Positions 7,790 to 17,939 of a stretch of DNA of 40,272 nucleotides are shown piece by piece. The translations under genes were made by a program, and so were the position numbers. The stretch spans positions 1 through 40,272 of the forward strand of contig NZ_UETC01000023.1 in NCBI RefSeq assembly GCF_900116765.1, read 5' to 3'. The stretch comes from Jannaschia seohaensis (GTDB lineage Bacteria; Pseudomonadota; Alphaproteobacteria; Rhodobacterales; Rhodobacteraceae). Numbering within the stretch: position 1 is the stretch's first letter; the number at the start of each line of letters is the position of its first letter. A model generated the notes under the pieces. That model was given only the letters and a program-made list of their open reading frames with translations. It was not told the origin of the DNA and ran no database searches.

Positions 7790-9381
7790 CAGACATTTCC
7801 ACCTTTGACGTCATCGTCGTCGGAGCGGGCAGCGCCGGATGCGTACTCGCCAGCCGGCTGAGTGAAGATCCCGCGAGGCACGTTCTTCTGCTCGAAGCGG
7901 GCGGCAGCGACGAGGACCCCCGCGTGTCCACGCCCGCCACCTTCGGGGCCTTGCCAAATACTCGCTTCGACTGGGGGTTCCGAACCGCACCGCAGGACCA
8001 GCTCTCGCGGCGGCAGATCGCCTACCCCCGTGGCCGGGTCATCGGCGGGACCGGGTCGATCAACTACATGATCTATCTGCGGGGGCACCGTTCCGATTAC
8101 GACACCTGGCAACAGCTGGGGGCGACGGGCTGGGGCTGGGACGACGTGCTGCCATTCTTTCGCAAGGCCGAGAACTGGCAGGCGCCGGGCGAGAGCGACC
8201 TGCACGGTGACGCAGGCCCCCTCTCCGTCACGGAGCAGACCGAGCGCTCGCCCTTGACCGAGACGTTTCTTGCCGCATGCCAGCAGGCCGGGATCCCTTT
8301 CAACCCGGACCTGAACGGCGGCGAGATCGACGGTTGCGGATATTTTCCGGCAACCTTGAAGGACAACGCGCGCGGCAGCACCGCGCGCACCTATCTGCGC
8401 GGCGCCGAGGATCGGGCCAACCTGACGATCGTCACCGGTGCGACGGCGCTGCGCCTCGTGTTCGACGGGCCCCGCGTGGCTGGTCTCGACTATCTCGTGG
8501 CTGGCGAGGTCCGGCGCGCCTCGGCGCAGGAAACCGTGCTGTCCGCCGGGTCTGTCGGATCACCGCATATCCTCCAGGTCTCGGGGATCGGTGCCGCCGA
8601 CAGGCTGCGGGAGGTCGGCGTCGAGGTGCGGCACGACTTGCCCGGCGTCGGAGAGAACCTCCAGGATCATCTGCACTACCGCAGCCGCTGGGAGATCGAC
8701 GCGCCACTGACGTTCTTCGGACGGACCGCGGAACAACTCGCTGAGGCGCAGCGCCAGTATGCCGAGGGGCGCGGGCCGCTCACCACCAATCATTTCGAAT
8801 CCGGCGCGTTCCTGCGGTCGGCCCCGGGCGTCGAGGCGCCCGACATCGAACTGCTGATGATCCCCTACTACATCAGCCTCGGCGCGCCGGAGATGCGCCC
8901 GCCCGACCGGCACGGCTTCACCATCTCCGGCTTTCCCACGCGGCCGCGCAGCACCGGGCGCGTGTCCATCGCCTCGGCCGATCCGCTCGACCGGCCGATA
9001 ATCGACCCAGGCTACCTGAAGGACCCCGCCGACATCCAGACGATGCTCGCCTGCATCCGCGCCGCGCGGCGGGTCGTGGCGCAGGAGGCCTTTGCCGATC
9101 TGGCGCCGCGCGAGATCTCGCCGGGTCCGGATCGCACGAGCGACGACGCGTTGATCGCCGACATCCGCGAGGTCTCGTCGACCTCGTGGCACCCGGTTGG
9201 AAGCTGCCGGATGGGGCAGGACGCGGGCGCCGTGGTCGGGCCTGACCTGCGGGTGCACGGTCTCGACGGGCTGAGCATCGCGGATGCCTCCGTGATGCCG
9301 CGGATGAACACGGGCCATCCGCAGGCGCCCGTCATCATGATCGCGGAAAAGGCTGCGGACATGATCGCGGAGCGGGCATGA
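7786..9381 (+). CDS. GMC-family FAD-dependent oxidoreductase (alcohol/choline dehydrogenase-like)
   Basis: The 531-residue enzyme starts with the FAD-binding Rossmann fold (VIVVGAGSAGCVLASRLSED; acidic LLLEAGG at the end of strand 2). Both GMC signatures follow: GRVIGGTGSINYMIYLRGH near residue 85 and GSVGSPHILQVSGIG near residue 255. The C-terminal active-site pair appears to be His-His: SWHPVGSCRMG and NTGHPQAPVIM. GMC enzymes oxidise primary alcohols, sugars or choline to aldehydes or lactones. Relatives in Rhodobacteraceae are often labelled choline dehydrogenase, but the length and the absence of betaine genes argue against that assignment. It is translationally coupled to the HxlR regulator and followed after 70 bp by a second GMC gene. 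Confidence 0.9.
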   Translation: MTDISTFDVIVVGAGSAGCVLASRLSEDPARHVLLLEAGGSDEDPRVSTPATFGALPNTRFDWGFRTAPQDQLSRRQIAYPRGRVIGGTGSINYMIYLRGHRSDYDTWQQLGATGWGWDDVLPFFRKAENWQAPGESDLHGDAGPLSVTEQTERSPLTETFLAACQQAGIPFNPDLNGGEIDGCGYFPATLKDNARGSTARTYLRGAEDRANLTIVTGATALRLVFDGPRVAGLDYLVAGEVRRASAQETVLSAGSVGSPHILQVSGIGAADRLREVGVEVRHDLPGVGENLQDHLHYRSRWEIDAPLTFFGRTAEQLAEAQRQYAEGRGPLTTNHFESGAFLRSAPGVEAPDIELLMIPYYISLGAPEMRPPDRHGFTISGFPTRPRSTGRVSIASADPLDRPIIDPGYLKDPADIQTMLACIRAARRVVAQEAFADLAPREISPGPDRTSDDALIADIREVSSTSWHPVGSCRMGQDAGAVVGPDLRVHGLDGLSIADASVMPRMNTGHPQAPVIMIAEKAADMIAERA

Positions 9382-9451
9382 CAGGCCCAATCACGGCGGC
9401 GCAGCCAAGACAGCCACCCGCATGTTTGCACGGCCAGGGAGGAACAAATCC

Positions 9452-11041
9452 ATGACCGACAGGTTCGACTTTATCGTGATCGGGGCGGGCTCCGCAGGAT
9501 GCGTGCTGGCCAATCGCCTGAGCGGGAGCGGCGATGCGTGCGTCGCCCTGATCGAAGCGGGCGGTCCCGCCGATCCGGTGCTCTCGCGCATTCCCGGCGC
9601 CGCCCCGCGGCAGCAGGACACCAAGTCGGACTGGCGCTTTCGCACGATCCCCCAAAAAGGCCTCTACGACCGGGTGATCGACTATCCGCGCGGCCGCGCC
9701 CTCGGCGGCACGAGCATTCTCAACTACATGATCTACGTGCGCGGCAACGCGGGCGACTACGACGGCTGGGCGCAACGCGGCAACACCGGATGGGGCTATG
9801 ACGACGTCCTGCCTTATTTCGTCCGGGCCGAGGCAAATGCCCGGTTCGACGATGCCTATCACGGCACCGAAGGGCCTCTGTCCGTGGCTCACAACCCGCA
9901 CGCGCACCCGCTCTGCGAGGTCTTCTTCGAGGCTGCGGAACAATCGGGCATCCCCTACAATCCCGACATCAACGGTGCCAGCCAGTTCGGATGCGGGCAT
10001 ATGCAGCTCACGATCCGCGACGGCGAGCGCTGCGACACGGCGCGGGCCTATCTCGATCCGGTGCGGGACCGGCCCAACCTCACGATCCTGAAGGAAACGC
10101 TGGTCACGCGGATTGTCGTCGAGAATGGCCGCGCCGTCGGGGTGGAGTGTTTCGAGGGTGGGCGCGTGCCGCGCCTGTTGCGGGCCGAGGCGGAGATCGT
10201 GCTCGCGGCCGGCGCGATCGGCTCGCCGCATCTGCTCATGCTCTCTGGCATCGGTCCGGCGGAGCATCTGGCAGATCATGGGATCGACATCGTGCTGGAC
10301 AATCCAGACGTCGGCCAGAACCTCGAGGATCACTATTCCCAGGACGGCGTGTTCCGCCGCCTGAAGGATCCGGATGCCATGTTCGGCGCGATGCCGCGGA
10401 GCTTCGCCGATGCGGTCGAGGCGTTCGAGACCACGAAAGGCGGCTGGCTCGCCTCGATGCAGATCGACGCCGTGGCCTTTCATTCCGTCGATCCGGGCGC
10501 CGAGTTTCCGCAGTTTCAGTCGATCTTCTCTCCGTCGATGCCCGACTTCCTCAGGCCCGCCGGTCGATCCGGCCAGGGCGGCGTGGCACTCGGCGGCTAC
10601 ATCTGCCGGCCGCGGAGCCTGGGCGCTGTGATGCTGGCATCGGCCAACCCGCTGGACGCGCCGCTGATCGACCCGAACTACCTCTCCGATGGCGACGACC
10701 TCCGCTTGATGATCGCCCATCACCGCCGCAACGCCGAGATCCTCAACGCGCCGGCCTTCGACGAGATCTGCGATGGCCCCGCAGACCCGGTTCTTGAGAC
10801 CGATGCCGAGATCGAGGATCTCATCCGCCAGACCGCGAGCACGATCTGGCATGCCACGAGCACCTGCCGCATGGGGCCCGGCGAGGGGGCGGTCGTGGGC
10901 CCGGACCTGCGTGTTCATGGACTGGACGGGCTTTCTGTTTGCGATGCCTCCGTTTTCCCCTCGATGATCAGCGGCAACGTCAACGCGCCGGTCATCATGG
11001 TGGCTGAAAAAGGCTCCGACATCATTCGCGCTCGCCACTAG
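9452..11041 (+). CDS. Second GMC-family FAD-dependent oxidoreductase
   Basis: A 529-residue paralogue of the preceding enzyme, with the same motifs: FIVIGAGSAGCVLANRL, then GRALGGTSILNYMIYVRGN, then GAIGSPHLLMLSGIGPAEHL. Its C-terminal pair is His-Asn (IWHATSTCRMG and ISGNVNAPVIMVAEKGSD), the arrangement of choline dehydrogenase and oxidase, while the first copy has His-His. The two enzymes may therefore act on different substrates or in successive steps. The start at 9452 follows GGGAGGA by 7 bases; an upstream in-frame ATG at 9422 has no ribosome site. A hairpin 40 bp past the stop may end the operon. Substrate unknown. Confidence 0.9.
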   Translation: MTDRFDFIVIGAGSAGCVLANRLSGSGDACVALIEAGGPADPVLSRIPGAAPRQQDTKSDWRFRTIPQKGLYDRVIDYPRGRALGGTSILNYMIYVRGNAGDYDGWAQRGNTGWGYDDVLPYFVRAEANARFDDAYHGTEGPLSVAHNPHAHPLCEVFFEAAEQSGIPYNPDINGASQFGCGHMQLTIRDGERCDTARAYLDPVRDRPNLTILKETLVTRIVVENGRAVGVECFEGGRVPRLLRAEAEIVLAAGAIGSPHLLMLSGIGPAEHLADHGIDIVLDNPDVGQNLEDHYSQDGVFRRLKDPDAMFGAMPRSFADAVEAFETTKGGWLASMQIDAVAFHSVDPGAEFPQFQSIFSPSMPDFLRPAGRSGQGGVALGGYICRPRSLGAVMLASANPLDAPLIDPNYLSDGDDLRLMIAHHRRNAEILNAPAFDEICDGPADPVLETDAEIEDLIRQTASTIWHATSTCRMGPGEGAVVGPDLRVHGLDGLSVCDASVFPSMISGNVNAPVIMVAEKGSDIIRARH

Positions 11042-11080
11042 ACCAGTAGGCGAAGAACGCAATTCGGGAGAAATCACTTG

Positions 11081-11101
11081 CCGATCCGTGGTTTGGATCG
11101 G
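11081..11101 (+). terminator. Hairpin after the GMC operon
   Basis: CCGATCC and GGATCGG form a perfect 7-bp stem around a GTGGTTT loop, 40 bp after the second GMC stop codon. No T run follows, so this is a structural candidate for an operon end rather than a proven intrinsic terminator. Confidence 0.4.
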
Positions 11102-11208
11102 GGAGCCGCTACGCGATCAATCGGGATTTCTATTCAGATCAGGGTTTTCTCACGTCTGATGTTCGGTCGGTGGGTCCCGGAAACGCGGCCGCGCGACCAC
11201 CGGAACCG

Positions 11209-11579
11209 TCAAGACAAAATCCTCGCCTGCTCCCGCACCGCGTCAGAGCCGGCAATCATCTCCGCTATCTCCGGTTCCTCCCCCAGCAAAGCCAATTCCT
11301 CTGCCGCCCCGTAACTGATACTCTTGGATGCATTCGATCATGGGCGGAGAGTCCCGACGCCGCCCCCGCTGGAGCCGACCAGTGCGCAGCCGCTCGGCCA
11401 GATCATCGCGAGAGCAAGGGCGATGCGCCGCCGCCTCGAGCATCCGTGTTTAAGCGTCACCGGTTTTCTCAATGGTCTCGAGCCGCTCGGCCAGCCGACC
11501 GGCTCGCTCGCCGGAGCGGCGCAGGGCCAGCAGGAACAGAAGGATCGCGGGGGCGGCGACACCGCAGCGGAGACAAGAT
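11209..11579 (-). pseudogene. Scraps of phage lysis-region genes (spanin-like)
   Basis: From 11579 the minus strand reads a hydrophobic segment and a coiled region (AAPAILLFLLALRRSGERAG, then RLAERLETIEKTGDA). It hits TAA at 11452 and resumes in the same frame as RMLEAAAHRPCSRDDLAERL to about 11372. Read through, this is a small membrane-anchored coiled protein of the inner-membrane-spanin kind that I associate with Rhodobacteraceae prophages, where the stopped position normally reads Gln (a CAA to TAA change). A second scrap (GAAEELALLGEEPEIAEMIA, stop at 11209) follows in another frame. No upstream start remains. Confidence 0.5.
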
Positions 11580-11631
11580 TCTCAGTTCACGAGACACGCG
11601 TGTTCAGGTCACGTTGCTGGCAAACACATAG

Positions 11632-12541
<910 letters not shown>

Positions 12542-12554
12542 GTCCCGTCTCCCT

Positions 12555-13502
12555 TCAGGTTCTGCGCTTGCCTCCGCTCGCGGCGACGATCACGCCGATG
12601 ATGATCAGCCCGGTCAGCACCATGCGCAGCCCCGCGCCGGCGCCCATGGTGTTCAGCATGGTGACCAGAAGGAACAGGAACAGCGCCGCGCCCCACAGAC
12701 CGGGGACGTTTGCGAAGCCGCCGGCGACCGAGGTTCCCCCGATCACCACGACTGCGATGGACGACAGCAGGTATTCCTCTCCCATGTTGAGCGCCGCGCC
12801 GCCCGAGAACCCGGCCAGCAGGAAGCCACACAGTCCCGCAAGCGTCGCGCACATCATGTAGGTCGCAGCCCGCACACGCTCGACCTTGATGCCTGCCAGA
12901 TGCGCGGCGCGCATGTTCTGCCCGATGGCGACGACGCTTCGGCCATAGACCGTGCGAGTCAGCAGGACATGACCGCAGGCGGCGAGCAGGATCACGGCAA
13001 TGGCGATGACCGGGATGCCGGCAACCTTCGCAGTGGCGAAGTCGGCAAGCGCCGTCGGCGGCTTCACACGCAGGCCCCGGTTCCACCAGATCGCGGCCGA
13101 CTGGAAGATGAAGCTGGACGAGAGGGTCGCAATGATCGGGGGGATGCGAAGCAGGCGGATCAGCGTGTAGTTCACGCCCCCCACCACGAGACCCACGGCC
13201 AGCGCAAGCAGAAGACCGATCGGAAGCATCGCGCCCGACCCCTCCATCGCCTTCATCGATACAGTGCCGGCGAGGGTCATGCATGCCGGGATCGACAGGT
13301 CGACATTGCCGGGTCCGAGAGTGATCACGAACATCTGCCCCAGCGCCACGATCACGAAGAAGGCGCCGAAGGTCAGCGCCGCCGATAGCACCTGGCCCGA
13401 ACCCTGGCCCTGGGTATAGGCGGCAGTGGCGAGCCAGACCGCCAGTGCCCCGCCCCAAGCCCAGAGCCATGGCTGTTTCAGGAGACTCGCAAGACGCTTC
13501 AT
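12555..13502 (-). CDS. Sugar ABC transporter permease (RbsC-like), second permease of the operon
   Basis: The 315-residue integral membrane protein belongs to the BPD_transp_2 family. It has about eight to ten hydrophobic segments and typical phrases: QMFVITLGPGNVDLSIPACM (family pattern with GNxDLS), RTVYGRSVVAIGQNMRAAHL and GIKVERVRAATYMM (the ATPase-contact loop), and FSGGAALNMGEEYLLSSIAV. The ATG at 13502 overlaps the stop of the other permease (ATGA) and has GGAGG 8 bases upstream. It acts in the inner membrane as one half of the channel. The paired permease genes mean the channel is probably a heterodimer. Substrate is not determinable, though the family imports pentoses and hexoses. 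Confidence 0.9.
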   Translation of the reverse strand: MKRLASLLKQPWLWAWGGALAVWLATAAYTQGQGSGQVLSAALTFGAFFVIVALGQMFVITLGPGNVDLSIPACMTLAGTVSMKAMEGSGAMLPIGLLLALAVGLVVGGVNYTLIRLLRIPPIIATLSSSFIFQSAAIWWNRGLRVKPPTALADFATAKVAGIPVIAIAVILLAACGHVLLTRTVYGRSVVAIGQNMRAAHLAGIKVERVRAATYMMCATLAGLCGFLLAGFSGGAALNMGEEYLLSSIAVVVIGGTSVAGGFANVPGLWGAALFLFLLVTMLNTMGAGAGLRMVLTGLIIIGVIVAASGGKRRT

Positions 13503-14437
13503 CTTTTCGCCTCCGATCGGCTGATAAGCACCCGGAGCGCCAGCACGACGATCAGGATCGCCCCCTGTGCCCCGATCTGCCAATCGGGGTTGAGGCGCAG
13601 AAACGAAAGGAAGGATCCCGCAAGCGCGAGGGTCATTGCCCCGATCACGGCGCCGATCGGGGAAACGCGCCCCCCCACGAACTCGCCACCGCCAAGGATG
13701 ACACCGGCGATGCTGAGCAGCGTGTAGCGTAGGGCTATGTTGGCATCGGCCGAGGTTGTAAGACCGACCAGCGCCATCCCCGAAAGAACGCCGAAGAAGC
13801 CGGCCAGTGCGAACATCGACATTTTGATCTTCAGGAGAGACCAGCCCGCCCGTTCAAGGGACCTTGGGTTGCCTCCCGCGCCGCGCAGCACCGTTCCGAC
13901 GGCCGAGCGCATCAGGAAGAGATGCACGACGCCGGCGATCACCACCGATGCGATGATCGGAAACGGCACGAGGCTCGGCTTCAGCGTCATCAGGCTGCGG
14001 ATGTACTCGGGCGCCTTGCCGCCGGGGGTGGGCAGCACCAGAACAGCGAGGCCGAGCCAGACGAAGGACATGCCCAGCGTCACGACGATGGAGGGCAAAT
14101 TTCGGATATGGATCAGCGCGCCGAGCAGTGCGTAGGCGACGATCAAGCCAACAAGCGCGGCGATCCCCAGAAGCGGCGTGTCATGCAGCCACGTCGCGGT
14201 GATGCAGGCCACGAGGCTCACGAAGCCGCCGATGGAGAGGTCGAGTTCGTTGACGCAGAGGATGAACATCTGCGCGATGGTTGCCAGTGCGATGGGCACC
14301 GCGAGGTTCAGGAGCAGGTTGAGCCCGAAATAGCTCATGGTTCGGGGCTGCAGCCAGAAAATCGCAATCAGTAGCGCCGCCAGCGACAAGGGCGGCAGTA
14401 GACCGCGCAGAACGCGAGGTGACAGAAGCGCACTCAT
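13499..14437 (-). CDS. Sugar ABC transporter permease (RbsC-like), first permease of the operon
   Basis: The 312-residue BPD_transp_2 permease contains [20 protein letters not shown] (the NExDLS signature), [20 protein letters not shown] (the EAA-like cytoplasmic loop) and [20 protein letters not shown]. The start at 14437 forms an ATGA overlap with the ATPase stop. A longer in-frame start at 14791 would lie wholly inside the ATPase gene and reads as nonsense. Both ends of this gene overlap its neighbours, which fits equal expression of the transporter parts. Confidence 0.9.
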   Translation of the reverse strand: MSALLSPRVLRGLLPPLSLAALLIAIFWLQPRTMSYFGLNLLLNLAVPIALATIAQMFILCVNELDLSIGGFVSLVACITATWLHDTPLLGIAALVGLIVAYALLGALIHIRNLPSIVVTLGMSFVWLGLAVLVLPTPGGKAPEYIRSLMTLKPSLVPFPIIASVVIAGVVHLFLMRSAVGTVLRGAGGNPRSLERAGWSLLKIKMSMFALAGFFGVLSGMALVGLTTSADANIALRYTLLSIAGVILGGGEFVGGRVSPIGAVIGAMTLALAGSFLSFLRLNPDWQIGAQGAILIVVLALRVLISRSEAKR

Positions 14438-15891
14438 GCGTCGGCACGGAACGAGGCATGCAGCACACGTTCCTCCGTCATTTCGGAATGGGCGAGGTCG
14501 GCCACGATGGCACCCTCGCGAAACACGTAGACATGGTCGCAGTTGCGCAACTCGTCCATTTCGGTTGTGTACCAGAGGAAAGTCCGGCCCCTGGAGGCCT
14601 GCTCGCGGATCATGCCATAGACCTCCTGCTTGGTTCCGACGTCCACGCCACGCATCGGGTCGTCCATGACGATGATTTCTGCCGGCGCGCCGAGTGCGCG
14701 GGCAAACAGCGCTTTCTGCTGGTTGCCGCCCGACAGCGACAGGATCGGCTCGGCCACGTCCGGCGTGCGGATGCCGATCTGTCTTCTCCATTCCTCTGCG
14801 AATGCATGGGCACGGGCATGGTTCAGAAGAAAGCCGTCGAGGAATTGCCGCAGCGAGCCGATCGAGATGTTCTCGGCGATGGACCAGAGCGGGAAGACAC
14901 CGTCGGTCTGGCGGTCGCCCGCGACCAGCGATACCGCGCCGCTCACCTTGGTCCCTGCGGCGTGGTCGAAGACCTTGACCAGAAGTTCGGTCTGCCCCTG
15001 CCCGGCCAAGCCCGCGAGGCCCACGACCTCCCCCTTGTGAGCGGCGAGAGTCAGGCTCTCGGGCGCGGCGGGCTTCGCGCTTACGACCACGGGCGCGGTT
15101 GCGCGGATCACAGCCTGTTCCGCGGCTTCCTGCGCCGCGCCTTCGGCGACGCTGCCCATAGCCGCCACGAGAGAGTTGCGATTGAAGCCCGAGGCCTCGT
15201 CCAGCGCGACAATGCCCCCGTCGCGCATGACGGCGATCCGGTCAGAGGTATCGAGGATTTCCCCGAGCAGATGAGAGATCAGCACCACGGTGCCACCCTC
15301 GCTCACGTAGCGACGAACGTGCTTCAACAACTTTTCGGCCGCCACCGCGTCGAGCGATGACGTGGGCTCATCCAGGATAACCACCCGCGCAGCCACGTCG
15401 GTGACCGCAAAAGCGCGCGAAATCTCGACCATCTGGCGGCTGGCTATCGACAGGTCACCCACAACATCGTCGGTGGAAATGCCGTGCCCCGGGAACACCT
15501 CGTCGAGCTTGCCGCCGATCAGCGCGCGCGCCGCGCGGCGCCAGCCGATCCCCGAGACGGCCGGGTGCGAGATCCGGGCGTTCTCGGCGACCGTCAGGTT
15601 CGGGCAAAGCGACAGCTCCTGGTAGACGCAGCGCACGCCGTGGCGCATCGCGGTCTGCGGTGTGTAACCAGCCGTGACGTCCTCTCCGCCGATCAGGATT
15701 TGTCCACTGTCGGGCATCAGGTTGCCCGACAGCACATTCATCAGGGTCGACTTGCCCGCACCGTTATGGCCGACGAGGCCGAAGCACTCGCCGGGCATCA
15801 GGTCGAGAGAGACGCTCGCCAGCGCGCGGACGGCGCCGAAACTCTTCTCGACGCCGTCCAGACGGACGATTGGACCCGAAGTCACAGACAT
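14434..15891 (-). CDS. Sugar ABC transporter ATP-binding protein with two ATPase domains (RbsA/MglA-like)
   Basis: A 485-residue tandem ATPase. The first domain has a full Walker A ([12 protein letters not shown], about residue 38), a Q-loop [13 protein letters not shown], Walker [14 protein letters not shown], and a relaxed signature ([15 protein letters not shown]). The second has a degenerate Walker A ([14 protein letters not shown]), a canonical signature [16 protein letters not shown] and Walker [13 protein letters not shown]. This asymmetry is normal for the RbsA/XylG/MglA group. It powers sugar import at the inner face of the membrane. The gene follows the binding-protein gene after 21 bp and overlaps the first permease. 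I see nothing unusual in it. Confidence 0.92.
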   Translation of the reverse strand: MSVTSGPIVRLDGVEKSFGAVRALASVSLDLMPGECFGLVGHNGAGKSTLMNVLSGNLMPDSGQILIGGEDVTAGYTPQTAMRHGVRCVYQELSLCPNLTVAENARISHPAVSGIGWRRAARALIGGKLDEVFPGHGISTDDVVGDLSIASRQMVEISRAFAVTDVAARVVILDEPTSSLDAVAAEKLLKHVRRYVSEGGTVVLISHLLGEILDTSDRIAVMRDGGIVALDEASGFNRNSLVAAMGSVAEGAAQEAAEQAVIRATAPVVVSAKPAAPESLTLAAHKGEVVGLAGLAGQGQTELLVKVFDHAAGTKVSGAVSLVAGDRQTDGVFPLWSIAENISIGSLRQFLDGFLLNHARAHAFAEEWRRQIGIRTPDVAEPILSLSGGNQQKALFARALGAPAEIIVMDDPMRGVDVGTKQEVYGMIREQASRGRTFLWYTTEMDELRNCDHVYVFREGAIVADLAHSEMTEERVLHASFRADA

Positions 15892-15912
15892 CTGATCGCA
15901 ATTCGGACGCGC

Positions 15913-16935
15913 TTACATCGCGCCCGCGATCACGCCTTGGGCGTCCCCGAGTGAGTACTCGACGTTCGCCACGCCACCGGGCTCGGTGTTTGCCAAGTTC
16001 TCTTCGAGATTGTCCTGATCGATGCGCAGGAACGGGACGGTCAGATCCTTCGGCACGTCCGCGCCATCGAGGATCTGCTGGGCCACCCAGAAGGCCAGCG
16101 TCGAGACACCGGGGGCGATCGAGACCGACATCGTCTCGTAGCCGTTCGCGTCCTTCTGCTCTTTCCACCACGTCAATTCGTCGTGGCGGTTGCCCATCAC
16201 GATGATCGGCATGTCGCGCCCAGAGGCCGCGATGGCCTGAGCGGCGCCATAGCCGTCCCCGCCTTGGGTCACGACGCCCACAATCTCGGGCAGGGACGGC
16301 AGGATACCGGCCACGGCCTTTTGCGCCACGTCCTGCGCCCAGTTGCCATGCACGGACCCCACAACCTCGAACTTGCCCGTTTCGGCGACGCCCTCGTGGA
16401 TTCCGGCCGAGATCTCATCATCCACGAACACCCCGGCCAACCCGCGGATTTCGAGCAGGTTGCCCCCCTCGGGAAGCCGGTCGGCGAGATACAGGACCTC
16501 ATCCTTGCCCATTTGCTTGAAGTCGACAGCGATACGCCAAGCACATTCGGCGGTTACGATGCCGTCGAAAGAAACCACTGTAACTCCTGCATCGCAGGCT
16601 TCCTGCACGGCGCCGTTCAGACCTTCCGGCGAGGCTGCATTGATAACGATCGCATCGTAGCCTTGCAGGATCAGGTTCTGGATCTGTGCCGCCTGTTCGG
16701 TGACCTGGTTCTCCGCGGTCGTAAAGGCGTCCGCTGCCGCGACGACACCGTCAGAGACGGCTTGGCTCGTCACTTTGTCCCAGCTGCGCAGCATTGCCTG
16801 GCGCCAGGAATTGCCCGCGTAGTTGTTCGACAATGCGATGCGCTTGCCGGACGTGTCAGCCCACGCGCCTTGCCCCGGCAATGCGGCTACGGCCGCCACA
16901 GTTGCGAGTAGTGCCGCCTTGGTAAAGGTTCTCAT
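15913..16935 (-). CDS. Periplasmic sugar-binding protein of the ABC transporter
   Basis: A 340-residue Peripla_BP_4-type protein with a clear signal peptide (MRTFTKAALLATVAAVAALP ending near GAWA). The mature part begins GKRIALSNNYAGNSWRQAML, and later has IQNLILQGYDAIVINAASPE and VVTQGGDGYGAAQAI, the hinge-and-ligand pattern of the RbsB superfamily. The ATG at 16935 follows GGGAGGA by 6 bases; an earlier in-frame start at 16995 would add 20 residues ahead of the signal peptide. It is the first gene of the operon that continues with ATPase, two permeases and a broken lactonase. The sugar is unknown. The promoter should lie in 16936-17156. Confidence 0.9.
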   Translation of the reverse strand: MRTFTKAALLATVAAVAALPGQGAWADTSGKRIALSNNYAGNSWRQAMLRSWDKVTSQAVSDGVVAAADAFTTAENQVTEQAAQIQNLILQGYDAIVINAASPEGLNGAVQEACDAGVTVVSFDGIVTAECAWRIAVDFKQMGKDEVLYLADRLPEGGNLLEIRGLAGVFVDDEISAGIHEGVAETGKFEVVGSVHGNWAQDVAQKAVAGILPSLPEIVGVVTQGGDGYGAAQAIAASGRDMPIIVMGNRHDELTWWKEQKDANGYETMSVSIAPGVSTLAFWVAQQILDGADVPKDLTVPFLRIDQDNLEENLANTEPGGVANVEYSLGDAQGVIAGAM

Positions 16936-17156
16936 CAATTCTCCTCCCGGTTTGATGTCTGACGCTACCCCCAATCGAGGGCCTTCAGGGACCAAGGGAA
17001 CCGATCGGCGCGGCCAGACTTGCTTACATGTTTGCGCCCGACCTGGTCGCTGTGGTTCCCGCTCTCCAGAGAGGCTAGGAGCGCGCGACGTGATGGTCTT
17101 TGATCCGCGTCAAGCCACTCGGCGCCAGGAAATACTCAGATTCGTTGCTTGGCGCC

Positions 17157-17375
17157 TCATCGCGTCCTCCCGATCCGACCGAAGATGCGCCGCAGGACGT
17201 AGCTGCGGACCAGCGAAACGACGGTGAACACGAGCCCCACGGCCAACATCTGGCGGGCGCGCGCGTCGATCCCGACGAGGGTGAAGACCGCGAATTGGGT
17301 CGCCAGGGCGATGGCATAGCCCACCAGCACGTTGACCGCCGCCTCGAGGAAGGAGAGCGCGCGCGACTGGCTCAT
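17157..17375 (-). CDS. Small phage-associated membrane protein (DUF7220-like)
   Basis: The 72-residue product starts MSQSRALSFLEAAVNVLVGY. It has two hydrophobic segments (about residues 11-35 and 41-60) and a basic tail (YVLRRIFGRIGRTR). The ATG overlaps the methylase stop (ATGA), so the two are co-translated. I recall such proteins beside DNA methylases and recombinases in Rhodobacteraceae prophages. The role is unknown; superinfection or membrane functions are only guesses. Confidence 0.65.
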   Translation of the reverse strand: MSQSRALSFLEAAVNVLVGYAIALATQFAVFTLVGIDARARQMLAVGLVFTVVSLVRSYVLRRIFGRIGRTR

Positions 17376-17857
17376 GCCGCCGCCTCGAGACGTTTGGCAG
17401 CGATGGCTCCGAAGGTCTCCGTCGTCCCCTCGCGGACCGCCTCCTTGCCGGTGAAGGCCTGCCAGCGCTGCACGGCGACGTCGACATAGGCCGGGTCCAG
17501 TTCCATCGCGAGGCAGGCGCGCCCGGTGATCTCGGCGGCGATGAGCGTGGTGCCGGAACCGCTGAACGGCTCGTAGACAGCCTGTCCGCGGCTGGAATTG
17601 TTCAGCATCGGCCGGCGCATGCACCCGACCGGTTTCTGCGTGCCGTGGACGGTCGCCGCATCCTGGCCCCGGCTCGGGATCTGCCAGAGCGTCGACTGCT
17701 TGCGGTCGCCGGACCAGTGGCCCGTGCTGCGGACGGCGTACCAGAAGGGCTCGTGCTGCCAGTGGTAGTGGCCACGGCTGAGCACCAGCCGGTCCTTGGC
17801 CCAGACGATCTGCGCGCGGATGTCGAAGCCCTCCGCGGCGAGGCTGGACACCTTCAT
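17372..17857 (-). pseudogene. C-terminal half of a phage-type DNA (N4/N6) methyltransferase, 5' truncated
   Basis: The 161 visible codons read FDIRAQIVWAKDRLVLSRGH, then YHWQHEPFWYAV, HGTQKPVGCMRRPMLNNSS and EPFSGSGTTLIAAEITGRAC, which is the C-terminal half of beta-type N6_N4 methylases. The SAM-binding FSGSGTT motif and the QKP segment are present. The catalytic DPPY motif, which in this class lies in the N-terminal half, is missing. Upstream in frame there are about 20 unrelated codons, then a stop at about 17920. The recombinase gene starts 82 bp away, facing out. A deletion or an integration event next to the recombinase likely removed the 5' half, so it should be inactive as a methylase. 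Confidence 0.75.
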
Positions 17858-17939
17858 GGCATCGACCGGAACCCGGCGGGAGCAATCCCGTCCAGGCGCC
17901 CTGCCCCCACGTTCATCTTAGGAACCGGATGGCGCGGAG

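Noticed and set aside
8560-9390. 276-codon minus-strand frame
   Set aside because: Antisense shadow of the first GMC gene.
9335-11077. 580-codon minus-strand frame across the second GMC gene
   Set aside because: Antisense to a clearly coding GMC oxidoreductase; long only because of high GC at third positions.
14419-15360. 313-codon plus-strand frame
   Set aside because: Antisense to the sugar ABC ATPase, whose motifs are complete.
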